DNA of 64,000 bases from SFEL01 sp964392455 (GCA_964392455.1 CAYMPG010000004.1:24600-88599); one strand, 5' to 3'. Positions 7,630-16,380 are shown, counted from the first letter of the stretch. Notes: generated by a model from the sequence alone, not told the origin. Numbers and translations: made by a program.

Positions 7630-8535
7630 ATGATACACTCTTTCCAGGAATTGGTTGACAGCGTAAAGAATGCCGGCAGGCGCATAGCCGTAGCCGTGGC
7701 GCAGGATGCAGAGGTGCTTATTGCGGTACGCAAGGCGGCGGATTTGGGCATAGTGAAGCCCATACTCGTAGGCGATGAGGCTGCCATAAAGGCCATTGCA
7801 GCAGAGCTTAACATTTCTCTCGACGACATGGAGCTCATAAACGAGGCCGATAAAATAGAAGCCTGCCGCACAGCCGTAAAGCTGGTACACGACGGCAATG
7901 CCGACGTTGTAATGAAGGGCATAGTGGATACCTCCGTCATACTCAAGGCAGTGCTGGATAAGGACATTGGCCTCAGGGAATCCCCCGTGCTTTCCCACGT
8001 GGCGCTGTTTGGCGTAGATGGCTTTGACAGGCTCCTTTACATCACCGATGCAGCAATGTGCATCGCCCCCGATGTAAACCAGAAGGCCCACATTATCAAC
8101 AACGCCGTAAAAGTGGCCCACGCCATAGGCAACGAAAACCCCGTTGTCACCTGCGTATGCGCCGTTGAAAAGGTAAACCCCAAGATGCAGGCCACGCTGG
8201 ATGCTGCCGAGCTGGTTGAGCGCAACCGCAATGGCGAGATCACCGGCTGCACCGTATGCGGCCCCCTTGCTCTGGATAACGCCATATCCGTAGAGGCTGC
8301 CAAGCACAAGGGCATTACCGACCCCAATGCCGGCCGTGCCGACATACTGCTGGTTCCCTACATCGAGGCCGGCAATATCTTCTACAAGTCCCTGACCTAC
8401 ATGGCAAAGGCACAGAATGCCGGCATGATAGTGGGCGCAAAGGCTCCCGTGGTAGTTACCTCCCGTGCGGACAGCGACGAGACCAAGCTCAATTCCATCG
8501 CACTGGCCATAGCAGTTGCCGCCAAGAACGCTTAA
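7630..8535 (+). CDS. ptb: phosphate butyryltransferase-type acyltransferase
   Basis: Converts an acyl-CoA and phosphate to acyl phosphate and CoA. The 301 residues match the phosphate acetyl/butyryltransferase family in length and pattern, including the C-terminal block GRADILLVPYIEAGN, KSLTYMAKAQ and GAKAPVVVTSRADS. AAAGGAG precedes the start. It is followed 24 bases later by buk. In this operon the acyl-CoA is most likely the product of the 2-oxoacid oxidoreductase encoded downstream (isobutyryl-, isovaleryl- or 2-methylbutyryl-CoA), rather than butyryl-CoA from the beta-oxidation-reversal route, for which no genes are seen here. Confidence 0.93.
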   Translation: MIHSFQELVDSVKNAGRRIAVAVAQDAEVLIAVRKAADLGIVKPILVGDEAAIKAIAAELNISLDDMELINEADKIEACRTAVKLVHDGNADVVMKGIVDTSVILKAVLDKDIGLRESPVLSHVALFGVDGFDRLLYITDAAMCIAPDVNQKAHIINNAVKVAHAIGNENPVVTCVCAVEKVNPKMQATLDAAELVERNRNGEITGCTVCGPLALDNAISVEAAKHKGITDPNAGRADILLVPYIEAGNIFYKSLTYMAKAQNAGMIVGAKAPVVVTSRADSDETKLNSIALAIAVAAKNA

Positions 8536-8559
8536 TACCCTCAGCAGAAAGGAACGCCA

Positions 8560-9633
8560 ATGAAAAACTTCAGGATACTTGCTTTGAACCTGGGCTCCAC
8601 CTCCACCAAGCTGGCGGTGTATGAGGGCGAGGAGTGCAAGATGCAGCAGGTGCTGCGCCACTCTCAGGAGGAAATGGGCGCCATAAAGACCATGGCTGAC
8701 AATGCGGCCTTCCGCAAGCCCCTTATCCTTGACTTCCTCAAGAGCAACAATATCGACATAAATACCTTTGACGCCATAGTGGGCCGCGGCGGCCTTATGC
8801 GCCCCATACCCGGCGGTACCTATGCGGTAAACCAGGCCATGCTGGATGACCTTGCCTCCTGCAAGTACGGCACCCACGCTTCAAACCTGGGCGGCATAAT
8901 CGCCAACGAAATCGCCAACGAAATAGGCGTGCCCGCCTACATCGTAGACCCTGTGGTGGTAGACGAGCTGGGCGATTACGCCCGCATTTCCGGCCATCCT
9001 GAGTTCAAGCGCAGGAGCACCTTCCATGCCCTCAATCAGAAGGCCATAGCCAAGCGCTATGCTGCGGAAACCGGCAAGGATTACAATAAAATCAATGTTA
9101 TCGTAGCCCATATGGGCGGCGGCATAACCGTAGGCGCCCATCAGCAGGGCCGTGTTGTGGATTGCAACAACGGTCTTGATGGCGAAGGCCCCTTCAGCGC
9201 AGAGCGTCCCGGCGGGCTGCCCGTGCTTGAGGTGCTCAGAGTTCTCCACGAAGGCAAGCTGGGTGATTACGATGCGCTCCGCCGTATGCTCACCTCCCGC
9301 TGCGGCCTTATCGCCTACCTTGGCACCAATGACGGCATAGAGGTAGAAAAGCGGGTAAAGGCCGGCGACAAGGAAGCTGAAACTGTATACCACGCCATGG
9401 CATACCAGATTGCCAAGGAGATAGGTGCCATGTCCGCAGTGCTCTGCGGCAAGGTGGATGCAATACTCCTTACCGGCGGCTTTGCCTATGATAAGACCTT
9501 CACCGGCTGGATAGCGGAATACGTTTCCTACATTGCCCCGGTAAAGACCTATCCCGGCGAGGACGAGATGGGTGCCCTGACTGCCGGCGCTCTCCGGGTG
9601 CTGCGTGGTGAAGAAGAGGTAAAGACCTACTGA
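8560..9633 (+). CDS. buk: butyrate kinase-type acyl kinase
   Basis: Transfers the acyl phosphate phosphoryl group to ADP, giving a free acid and ATP by substrate-level phosphorylation. The 357 residues have the acetokinase-family signatures: LALNLGSTSTKLAVYE at the N-terminus, HMGGGITVGAH in the middle and TGGFAYD near residue 305. Length is that of butyrate kinases (acetate kinases are about 400). Some relatives prefer branched-chain acids, and the surrounding genes favour that here. The stop codon overlaps the start of the next gene by one base (TGATGA). Confidence 0.94.
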   Translation: MKNFRILALNLGSTSTKLAVYEGEECKMQQVLRHSQEEMGAIKTMADNAAFRKPLILDFLKSNNIDINTFDAIVGRGGLMRPIPGGTYAVNQAMLDDLASCKYGTHASNLGGIIANEIANEIGVPAYIVDPVVVDELGDYARISGHPEFKRRSTFHALNQKAIAKRYAAETGKDYNKINVIVAHMGGGITVGAHQQGRVVDCNNGLDGEGPFSAERPGGLPVLEVLRVLHEGKLGDYDALRRMLTSRCGLIAYLGTNDGIEVEKRVKAGDKEAETVYHAMAYQIAKEIGAMSAVLCGKVDAILLTGGFAYDKTFTGWIAEYVSYIAPVKTYPGEDEMGALTAGALRVLRGEEEVKTY

Positions 9634-10307
9634 TGAACAACCGTATTCAGATAATCACCGGCCACTATGGCAGCGGCAAAACGGAATTTGCCGTAAATCT
9701 GGCCCTCAAATACGCTGCGGATGGCGAAAAGACCGCCCTTGCGGATTTGGACATCGTTAACCCCTACTTCCGCTCTGCGGAAAGGCGTACCCTCCTTGAG
9801 GAGCACGGCATAAGGGTCATAGCCACCAGCTTCTCCGGCATAATGGACGTGCCCGCCGTATCCCCCGAGGTAATGGCCATATTCGATGACCCATCCTATC
9901 GTGGCGTTATAGACCTTGGCGGCGACCCTGACGGCGCCCGTATGCTGGGCCGCTATGAGCCTCAGCTTGCCCGCGAAAGCTTTGATATGCTCTGCGTGGT
10001 CAATGCCAACCGTCCCGAAACAAACGCCCCTGAAAAGGCTCTCTCCTACCTTGAGCATATCGAGATGGCCTGCGGGCAAAAAATCACCGGCCTTGTGAAC
10101 AACACGCACCTGTGCCGGGAAACTGCCCCTGAGGATATCCTCAAGGGCGCAGAGCTGGTTCACAAGCTCTCTGAGCTCAGCGGTCTGCCTGTAATATGGC
10201 ACGCTGTAGAGAGTAAATTTGTGGAGCAGGTAAAGAATCAATTGGGCGAAGGTGAAATTTTGCCCATTGAGATATACATGTGTAAACCCTGGGAAGTAAA
10301 CTTCTAA
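9633..10307 (+). CDS. P-loop ATPase of the 2-oxoacid oxidoreductase operon, role unknown
   Basis: A 224-residue soluble protein with a Walker A motif GHYGSGKT near residue 10, a LADLDIVNPYF segment near 40-50, and a VIDLGGDPDGARML segment near 90-105 that resembles the Walker B/switch region of MinD/ParA-like (SIMIBI) NTPases. It overlaps buk by one base and is 24 bases ahead of the ferredoxin subunit, so it is translated as part of the acid-forming operon. Similar proteins are known to me beside vor/kor gene sets in Clostridia, but no function has been established. Assembly or iron-sulfur maturation of the oxidoreductase would be a guess. Confidence 0.8.
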   Translation: MNNRIQIITGHYGSGKTEFAVNLALKYAADGEKTALADLDIVNPYFRSAERRTLLEEHGIRVIATSFSGIMDVPAVSPEVMAIFDDPSYRGVIDLGGDPDGARMLGRYEPQLARESFDMLCVVNANRPETNAPEKALSYLEHIEMACGQKITGLVNNTHLCRETAPEDILKGAELVHKLSELSGLPVIWHAVESKFVEQVKNQLGEGEILPIEIYMCKPWEVNF

Positions 10308-10331
10308 AAAAATCAGGAGGAAATTGCTAAA

Positions 10332-10544
10332 ATGGCAGGAAAAGTAACGTTTCTGCAGGACAGATGCAAGGGCTGTGAGCTCTGCGTCAGCGTCTGTCCC
10401 AAGAAGATCGTCGAAATCGATCTGGCGATCACCAACCGCAAGGGCTATCACCCCGCAACTGTAAACGACATGGATGCTTGCATCGCATGCGGAAGCTGCG
10501 CCAAGATTTGCCCCGATTCCATCATCACGGTTGAAAAGCTGTAA
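10332..10544 (+). CDS. vorD: 2-oxoacid:ferredoxin oxidoreductase, ferredoxin-like delta subunit
   Basis: A 70-residue protein with two [4Fe-4S] motifs: C-x2-C-x2-C-x3-C around CKGCELCVSVCP and again around CIACGSCAKICP. It should pass electrons from the thiamine-bound intermediate to a soluble ferredoxin. AGGAGG stands before the start. The name vorD is used because the alpha subunit looks most like VorB; korD would be the alternative. The full order delta-alpha-beta-gamma is typical of this enzyme class. Confidence 0.9.
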   Translation: MAGKVTFLQDRCKGCELCVSVCPKKIVEIDLAITNRKGYHPATVNDMDACIACGSCAKICPDSIITVEKL

Positions 10545-10564
10545 AGAAAGGGGGCAAAACAACA

Positions 10565-11626
10565 ATGGCAAAAGAACTTTGGAAAGGCAATGAAGCCATC
10601 GCAGAAGCCGCAATACGTGCGGGCTGCAAATACTTCTTCGGTTACCCCATCACTCCTCAGACTGAGGTTCCCGAGTATCTTTCTCTGCATCTCCCCGAGA
10701 TCGGCGGCTGCTTCCTGCAGGCCGAGAGCGAAGTTGCAGCTATCAACATGGTATACGGTGCGGCAGGATGCGGCGTTCGCGTAATGACCTCCTCCTCCTC
10801 CCCCGGAATCAGCCTTAAGCAGGAAGGTATCACCTACCTGTGCGGCGCTGAGCTTCCCTGCGTTATCATCAACGTAATGCGCGGCGGCCCCGGCCTCGGT
10901 ACCATTCAGCCTGCTCAGGGCGACTATTTCCAGGCCACCCGTGGCGGCGGCAATGGCGACTACCGTACTCCCGTGCTTGCTCCTGCAAACGTACAGGAAG
11001 CTGCCGACTTTGTACGCCTCGCATTTGACATCGCTGACCAGTACCGCAACCCCGTAATGGTGCTTGCTGACGGTATGATTGGCCAGATGATGGAAGCCGT
11101 AGAATGGGGCGAGATGGAGAAGCGTGACCTGCCCGCTAAGACCTGGGCCACCACCGGCACCAAGTGCGAGCGCGAGCACAACGTTATCAACTCCCTCTAC
11201 ATCCAGCCCGAGGTATGCGCTGTTCACAACGAGAACCTTGAAAAGAAATATAAGGCTCTTGAGGCAAACGAGACCCGCTACGAAGAAGTCGATACCGATG
11301 GCTGCGAAGTACTCTTTGCTGCCTACGGCACCACTTCCCGCGTATGCCGTGCAGCCATGAAGATACTGGCTGACGAAGGCATCAAGGCCGGTCTGTTCCG
11401 TCCCATCACCCTGTGGCCCTATCCCTATGATGCCCTCAAGAAGTGTGCATCCCAGGGCAGCGTAAAGGCCGTGGTAGACGTGGAAATGTCTCTGGGCCAG
11501 ATGCTGGACGATGTAAAGATCGCTCTGGAGGGCGTAAAGCCCATTTCATTCATTGGCAAGGCCGGCGGTATCGTTCCCACTCCTCGTGATGTTGCGGACG
11601 CTGCCAAGAAGGCATTGGGGAGGTAA
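10565..11626 (+). CDS. vorB: 2-oxoacid:ferredoxin oxidoreductase alpha subunit (VorB-like)
   Basis: Catalytic alpha subunit that binds 2-oxoacid and CoA. The 353 residues start MAKELWKGNEAIAEAAIRAG and contain the GYPITPQTE substrate motif near residue 26, the AESEVAAINMVYGAA block, and TSSSSPGISLKQEG, all standard for this family. Clostridial proteins of this type are generally called 3-methyl-2-oxobutanoate dehydrogenase subunit VorB; the pairing with Ptb-Buk and an aminotransferase fits branched-chain 2-oxoacids, but 2-oxoglutarate or aryl pyruvates cannot be excluded from sequence. Confidence 0.92.
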   Translation: MAKELWKGNEAIAEAAIRAGCKYFFGYPITPQTEVPEYLSLHLPEIGGCFLQAESEVAAINMVYGAAGCGVRVMTSSSSPGISLKQEGITYLCGAELPCVIINVMRGGPGLGTIQPAQGDYFQATRGGGNGDYRTPVLAPANVQEAADFVRLAFDIADQYRNPVMVLADGMIGQMMEAVEWGEMEKRDLPAKTWATTGTKCEREHNVINSLYIQPEVCAVHNENLEKKYKALEANETRYEEVDTDGCEVLFAAYGTTSRVCRAAMKILADEGIKAGLFRPITLWPYPYDALKKCASQGSVKAVVDVEMSLGQMLDDVKIALEGVKPISFIGKAGGIVPTPRDVADAAKKALGR

Positions 11627-11631
11627 TAAAA

Positions 11632-12384
11632 ATGGCAATCGTATATCAGAAGTCCAAAGGTTTAACGGATAAAGAACTTCATTACTGCCCCGGCTGCACC
11701 CATGGCATAGCCCATAAGCTGGTAGCAGAAACTCTGGAAGAGCTGGACATCATCGGCACCACCATCGGCGTGGCCCCCGTAGGCTGCTCCGTTTTCGCCT
11801 ATGATTACTTTGCATGCGATATGCACGAAGCCGCTCACGGCCGTGCTCCCGCTGTAGCCACCGGCATCAAGCGTGTATCCCCCGCTGGCACCACCGTATT
11901 CACCTATCAGGGCGACGGCGACCTGGCTGCCATAGGTACCGCTGAAATCGTTCACGCTGCAATGCGTGGCGAGAAGATCACCACCATCTTCATCAACAAC
12001 GCTATTTACGGCATGACCGGCGGCCAGATGGCTCCCACCACTCTGGTAGGCCAGAAGGCCACCACCTGCCCCCTTGGCCGTTCCAAGGAGCATTATGGTG
12101 AGCCCATCCGTATGTGCGAGCTGCTCTCCACCATCAACGGCTGCGTATACGCCGAGCGTGTATGCGTAACCGACATGGGCAACCTCAACAAGGCCAAGAA
12201 GGCCATCAAGAAGGCCTTTGAGCTGCAGCAGCAGGGCGCAGGCTTCACCTTCGTTGAGATACTGGCCGCCTGCCCCACCAACTGGGGTAAGCCTCCTGTA
12301 AAGGCTGTGGAATGGCTCAAGGAGAACATGATTCCCTACTATCCCCTTGGCGTATACAAGGACATTACCGCGGAGGTGAAATAG
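11632..12384 (+). CDS. vorA: 2-oxoacid:ferredoxin oxidoreductase beta subunit (thiamine diphosphate)
   Basis: Beta subunit, 250 residues, carrying the thiamine diphosphate-binding segment: QGDGDLAAIGTAEIVHAA followed by NNAIYGMTGGQMAPTT, the GDG-x(~24)-NN motif. A CPGCTHG motif near residue 20 is the usual cysteine site of this subunit. It begins 5 bases after the alpha subunit. Binds the 2-oxoacid carbonyl through the cofactor and releases carbon dioxide. Confidence 0.93.
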   Translation: MAIVYQKSKGLTDKELHYCPGCTHGIAHKLVAETLEELDIIGTTIGVAPVGCSVFAYDYFACDMHEAAHGRAPAVATGIKRVSPAGTTVFTYQGDGDLAAIGTAEIVHAAMRGEKITTIFINNAIYGMTGGQMAPTTLVGQKATTCPLGRSKEHYGEPIRMCELLSTINGCVYAERVCVTDMGNLNKAKKAIKKAFELQQQGAGFTFVEILAACPTNWGKPPVKAVEWLKENMIPYYPLGVYKDITAEVK

Positions 12385-12385
12385 C

Positions 12386-12922
12386 ATGACTAACGAAATC
12401 ATCATTTCCGGCTTCGGCGGACAGGGCGTTATGGCTATCGGTAAGACCATTACCGAGGCAGGCATGAAAGAAGGCATGGAAGTATCCTGGCTGCCCTCCT
12501 ACGGCCCCGAAATGCGCGGCGGTACCGCCAACTGCAGCGTGGTTCTCTCCGATGAACCCATCGTTTCCCCTATAGTTCTTGAGCCCACCGAGCTCATCGC
12601 CATGAATCTTCCTTCTCTGCTGAAGTTTGAATCCGTGGTAAAGCCCGGCGGCACCATCTTCGTCAACAGCTCCGTTGTAGACAAGAAGGTAGAGCGCACC
12701 GACGTAAAGGCAGTTTACGTAGACTGCATCAAGATTGCTGATGAGCTGGGCAATGCCAAGGTTGCCAACATGGTTATGCTTGGCGCCTACATCGAGGCAA
12801 TGAAGAACCTCTCCACCGATACCATCAAGGAGATGCTGGTTCATATGTTCACAGGCCCCAAGGCCAAGCTGGTAGACCTTAACATCGAGGCCCTCAAGCG
12901 TGGCGCTGCCTGCGTAGAATAA
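12386..12922 (+). CDS. vorC: 2-oxoacid:ferredoxin oxidoreductase gamma subunit
   Basis: Gamma subunit, 178 residues, with the hallmark GFGGQGVMAIGK N-terminus and the SYGPEMRGGTANCSV block near 35-50. It begins one base after the beta stop and ends the four-subunit enzyme. A hairpin terminator stands 20 bases downstream, so later genes are either read through at a lower level or start separately. Confidence 0.93.
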   Translation: MTNEIIISGFGGQGVMAIGKTITEAGMKEGMEVSWLPSYGPEMRGGTANCSVVLSDEPIVSPIVLEPTELIAMNLPSLLKFESVVKPGGTIFVNSSVVDKKVERTDVKAVYVDCIKIADELGNAKVANMVMLGAYIEAMKNLSTDTIKEMLVHMFTGPKAKLVDLNIEALKRGAACVE

Positions 12923-12939
12923 TCAGGCTTAACTTAAAT

Positions 12940-12976
12940 AAAGGGGAAAAGCTGCCTTACGGCATTTCCCCTTTAT
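12940..12976 (+). terminator. terminator after the vor genes
   Basis: AAAGGGGAAA and TTTCCCCTTT arms with a TGCC/GGCA inner stem and loop TTAC. The tail is only mildly T-rich, so it may attenuate rather than fully stop transcription into the aminotransferase. Confidence 0.7.
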
Positions 12977-13047
12977 AATTATCAGAAGCGTATATCCTTT
13001 TAACCAAAATACATAAATAAATGCATTTTCAGCATCAGGAGGATAAA

Positions 13048-14232
13048 ATGTACGTAAAGTTCGCATCCAGAATGGATAACATAAAGGGTTCCGCCATCCG
13101 TGCTCTGCTTAAGGTTGCCGAGCAGCCCGACATCATCTCCTTCGCAGGCGGCTTCCCCGCCCCCGAATTCTTCCCCATCAAGGAAATGGAAGAGGTTTCC
13201 AAGAAGGTTCTCCGTGAGGACGGCTATGCAGCCCTCCAGTACGGCGCTACCGATGGCCTTCCCTCCCTCCGCAAGCACATCTGCAAGCTGATGGAGCCCC
13301 AGAATATCCATGCTGACATCGCTGACATATTGGTCACCAGCGGCTCCCAGCAGGGTCTTGACCTTGCCGGTATGCTGTTCATCGACAAGGACGACGTGGT
13401 CATCACCGAAAGCCCCAGCTACCTTGGCGCTCTGAATGCCTTCAAGGCATATCAGCCCAAGTTCGCAGAGGTGGAGATGGATGAGCAGGGCATGCTTATG
13501 GATAAGCTGGAGGAAGCCCTGGAAGCCAATAAGGACAAGGTAAAGTTCATTTACACCATTCCTGATTTCCAGAACCCCACCGGCCGCACCATGCCCATCG
13601 AGCGCCGCAAGAAGATGGTAGAGCTTGCCAACAAGTACGGCATATTCATCCTGGAAGACAATCCCTACGGTTCCCTGCGCTTTGAGGGCGATATCATGCC
13701 CGCCATCAAGTCCTTCGATACCGAGGGCCGTGTAATTTATCTGGGCACCATGTCCAAGATTTTCTGCCCCGGCATGCGCCTTGGCTGGATTTATGCCTCC
13801 AATGAGGTTGTCAACAAGTTCAATATGCTCAAGCAGGGCGTAGACCTCCAGTCCAACTCTCTGTCCCAGCGTGAGTGCGCCACCTTCTTCGATATGTATG
13901 ACATCAACGCTCACATCGCCAGGATTATCGAGACCTACCGCAGGCGCCGTGACCTGATGATCAACACCATGGCAGAATGCTTCCCCAAGAACGTATCCTA
14001 CACTCATCCTGAGGGCGGTCTGTTCCTGTGGGTAACCCTGCCCGAGGGCATTGACGCCGCTGAAGTATTCAAGAAGGCTCTGGATAAGAAGGTTGCCTTC
14101 GTTGCCGGCGAACCCTTCTATCCCAATGGCGGCAATGCAAACCACTTCCGCCTCAACTACTCCAATATGCCTGAGGATAAGATCGTAGAGGGCATCAGGG
14201 CCCTTGGCGCTGTTCTCACCGAGGTTTGCTAA
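13048..14232 (+). CDS. PLP-dependent aminotransferase, class I (2-aminoadipate/aromatic/branched-chain type)
   Basis: 394 residues starting MYVKFASRMDNIKGSAIRALL, preceded by AGGAGG at good spacing. Fold type I aminotransferase: ISFAGGFPAPEFFP N-terminal arm, TSGSQQGLDL cofactor-phosphate site, PDFQNPTGRTM and EDNPYGSLRF blocks, and the PLP lysine K237 in LGTMSKIFCPGMRLGW. Close to the 2-aminoadipate/aromatic aminotransferase group that often serves branched-chain and aromatic amino acids in anaerobes. Its place just after the vor genes suggests it makes the 2-oxoacid substrate of that enzyme. Substrate is inferred from context only. Confidence 0.88.
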   Translation: MYVKFASRMDNIKGSAIRALLKVAEQPDIISFAGGFPAPEFFPIKEMEEVSKKVLREDGYAALQYGATDGLPSLRKHICKLMEPQNIHADIADILVTSGSQQGLDLAGMLFIDKDDVVITESPSYLGALNAFKAYQPKFAEVEMDEQGMLMDKLEEALEANKDKVKFIYTIPDFQNPTGRTMPIERRKKMVELANKYGIFILEDNPYGSLRFEGDIMPAIKSFDTEGRVIYLGTMSKIFCPGMRLGWIYASNEVVNKFNMLKQGVDLQSNSLSQRECATFFDMYDINAHIARIIETYRRRRDLMINTMAECFPKNVSYTHPEGGLFLWVTLPEGIDAAEVFKKALDKKVAFVAGEPFYPNGGNANHFRLNYSNMPEDKIVEGIRALGAVLTEVC

Positions 14233-14251
14233 GCTAATATAGGCTAAAGCG

Positions 14252-14290
14252 CACACACGGCAGATGTGACCATCTGCCGTGTGTTTTTTA
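14252..14290 (+). terminator. strong terminator after the aminotransferase
   Basis: ACACACGGCAGAT and ATCTGCCGTGTGT arms, loop GTGACC, followed by six T. It closes the amino acid fermentation operon. Confidence 0.93.
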
Positions 14291-14326
14291 TTATGGCTCA
14301 GCCAAAGAACCCGCTATAACAAAAAG

Positions 14327-14357
14327 AAAGCCCCAGACCTTTAAGTCTGGAGCTTTT
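14327..14357 (-). terminator. terminator of the minus-strand tRNA pair
   Basis: On the minus strand AAAGCTCCAGAC, loop, GTCTGGGGCTTT and then a CTTTTTG tail, directly after the tRNA-Lys CCA end. Confidence 0.85.
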
Positions 14358-14432
14358 GGTACACCCTCAGGGGCTCGAACCCTGGACACCCTGATTAAGA
14401 GTCAGGTGCTCTACCAACTGAGCTAAGGGTGC
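14357..14432 (-). tRNA. tRNA-Lys (anticodon CTT)
   Basis: Acceptor GCACCCT pairs with AGGGTGT; anticodon stem CCTGA/TCAGG with loop CTCTTAA; encoded CCA. Confidence 0.97.
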
Positions 14433-14440
14433 ACGATTAC

Positions 14441-14516
14441 TGGAGCGGGAGACGGGGCTCGAACCCGCCACCTCCGCCTTGGCAAGGCGGCGCTCTACCA
14501 AATGAGCTACTCCCGC
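14441..14516 (-). tRNA. tRNA-Gly (anticodon GCC)
   Basis: Acceptor GCGGGAG pairs with CTCCCGC; anticodon stem CCGCC/GGCGG with loop TTGCCAA; encoded CCA. Eight bases upstream of tRNA-Lys on the same transcript. Confidence 0.97.
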
Positions 14517-14545
14517 ACAAGGGCTTTCCTTCAGCGCGCTTGATT

Positions 14546-14574
14546 ATTGTAGCGCATTATGTCGCTGTTGTCAA
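14546..14574 (-). promoter_or_regulatory. promoter of the tRNA-Gly/tRNA-Lys pair
   Basis: Minus strand TTGACA (14569-14574), 17-bp spacer, TACAAT (14546-14551). Confidence 0.87.
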
Positions 14575-14651
14575 CCCTTTTAATAGTATTTTTATTCCTA
14601 AAATTTGATATATTATTCTGCCTGCCGGCCAGCCGTTCCATTGGGCGGCCG

Positions 14652-15317
14652 CTACATACCCTGAATGTACCTGTATACGGGGGCAAGCTCCTTCAGGGCG
14701 TCCCGCACCTCGTCTGCAATGCCGCCATTCATGGTTGGAGCCAGGGATGGGCTATCGTAGCAGAAGCTCAGGCTGCGGCGGTTAAGGTAGGGCTTTATAT
14801 CCTCAGGTATGTTTACCGCCACATCCCGCTTGTAGGGCTCTCCTGTGGCCGTATAACGGCTCAGGGCCGGGGCTGTGACTATTTGCCTGAACCCCTGTGG
14901 ATCTGCTGCTGCACGGGCTCTCAGGGCCTTCATCATGGGAAGGTTGGTGCTGTACATTCCGGTGCCATAGCTGTAGCCTGCGGGGGTTATCTCAAAAAAC
15001 AGGCACAGGCTCTCCCCAAGGCTCTGCCCCTCCCGGCGGAAGGCTATCCACATATGGTCCCTGTAGGGGAGCTTGTTTTTTGAAAAGCGGGTATCCCTGT
15101 TTATGCGGGAAACTATGCAGCCCAGCCTTGGATTGAATTCCGGGTCTATCTCAAGGGCCGTGGGCAGCAATATCTCCGCCAGCTGCTGCATGGGCTGCTG
15201 AACATACTGGCGATACCTGGGCCTGTTTTCCTCCATCCACATACGGTTATTATTGAAGGCAAGCTCCGTAAGGAACATATACGCCTCAGGCCTGAATCCG
15301 TCAAATTCATGCTTCAT
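14652..15317 (-). CDS. DUF2461 family protein
   Basis: 221 residues with the DUF2461 (TIGR02453) pattern over the whole length: an FLTELAFNNNRMWMEENRPRY-like N-terminal block, SRINRDTRFSKNKLPY in the middle and a GTGMYSTNLPMMKALR segment. The family is widespread in bacteria and of unknown function; no catalytic residues are agreed. AAGGAG precedes the start, and it overlaps the end of the DMT transporter gene by 11 bases, so the two share a transcript. Confidence 0.88.
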   Translation of the reverse strand: MKHEFDGFRPEAYMFLTELAFNNNRMWMEENRPRYRQYVQQPMQQLAEILLPTALEIDPEFNPRLGCIVSRINRDTRFSKNKLPYRDHMWIAFRREGQSLGESLCLFFEITPAGYSYGTGMYSTNLPMMKALRARAAADPQGFRQIVTAPALSRYTATGEPYKRDVAVNIPEDIKPYLNRRSLSFCYDSPSLAPTMNGGIADEVRDALKELAPVYRYIQGM

Positions 15318-16206
15318 TTGCTTTCTCCTTCTTCTTTGCCTTTACCGCCTTCCAGTCCACCTGGGACAGCACCAGCGCACACAGTATCAGTATGCACCCA
15401 AGCAGTGCCCGGCCCGTCATGGCCTCATGGAGGAATATCACGCCAAATATGCAGCCAAAGGCCGCCTCAGTGCTCATAAACAGCGATGCATACTCGGGGC
15501 TTGCGTATTTTATGCCCACGTTTTGCAGGGTAAGGGCAAATAGTGTGCCTGCTATGCCGCAGTATGCAAGGGCGCCTATGGTCTCCCTGCTGAAGGAAGC
15601 GGGAGGCTGCTCAAAGAGCAATGCAGCTATCCATGAATACACCGCCGCAAACAGAAACTGCAGGCAGGTGAGCTGCATCACATCCACCCGCTGCTCGAAT
15701 TTATCCACATACACAATGTGCAGCGCATATCCTATGCCGCACAGCAGCGTCAGAAAATCGCCTATGTTCATGCCATCGCTGCCGTTTAATGACAGCAGAG
15801 CTATGCCGCACAGCATCATTACCGCCGCCACCATTACCCGGGTATCCGGCCGCTCCTTGCGCTGTATCCACAGGATAAACGGCACCAGCACCACATACAG
15901 GGCGGTTATAAGGGCATTTTTGCCGGCAGTGGTATATATGAGCCCATAGGTCTGCACAACATACGCACCATACAGCAGCGCACCCGTTACGGCGCCCCCC
16001 AGCAGAGCATAGCCATTCAGGGGATGCTTTTTGCTGAAAAGCGTATAGCAAAGGCCCACCGTGCCTATGGTGAACCTTATGGCCAGCAGGTAATTTGTGG
16101 ATATGCTGTCAAGGGCGTTTTTCATTACCACAAAGCCTCCGCCCCATAGTGCGCCTGCTGTCAGCAGCATACAGTTTGCTATTACCCGCCTGGTTTTCTC
16201 GCTCAT
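15307..16206 (-). CDS. DMT-superfamily (EamA) transporter
   Basis: 299 residues and about ten hydrophobic segments, with the duplicated EamA layout: an N-terminal AGALWGGGFVVMKNAL start of the first repeat and a second repeat from about residue 150. Members export amino acids or other small metabolites. The start at 16206 is preferred because GAGGTAC precedes it; longer frames begin in polar, charged sequence. The substrate cannot be inferred. First gene of a pair with the DUF2461 gene. Confidence 0.88.
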   Translation of the reverse strand: MSEKTRRVIANCMLLTAGALWGGGFVVMKNALDSISTNYLLAIRFTIGTVGLCYTLFSKKHPLNGYALLGGAVTGALLYGAYVVQTYGLIYTTAGKNALITALYVVLVPFILWIQRKERPDTRVMVAAVMMLCGIALLSLNGSDGMNIGDFLTLLCGIGYALHIVYVDKFEQRVDVMQLTCLQFLFAAVYSWIAALLFEQPPASFSRETIGALAYCGIAGTLFALTLQNVGIKYASPEYASLFMSTEAAFGCIFGVIFLHEAMTGRALLGCILILCALVLSQVDWKAVKAKKKEKANEA

Positions 16207-16380
16207 TTTGTACCTCTTTGTCGATTGCATTATCCAATCAACTTTACCACAGTGATTCCGGCAAATCAATCCCACATTTATGCTGTCCTTCCATTCATCC
16301 ACTATGGCGGCAGGTGACCAAAATAATTACACTCTATATCGTAAACCACAGGCGCCTATCCACAATTTAAGGAGGAACAA

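Noticed and set aside
7609..8877. 422-residue open frame on the minus strand across ptb and buk
   Set aside because: Antisense shadow of two clear enzymes; no family pattern.
13000..14256. 418-residue open frame on the minus strand over the aminotransferase
   Set aside because: Antisense shadow of a gene with intact PLP motifs on the plus strand.
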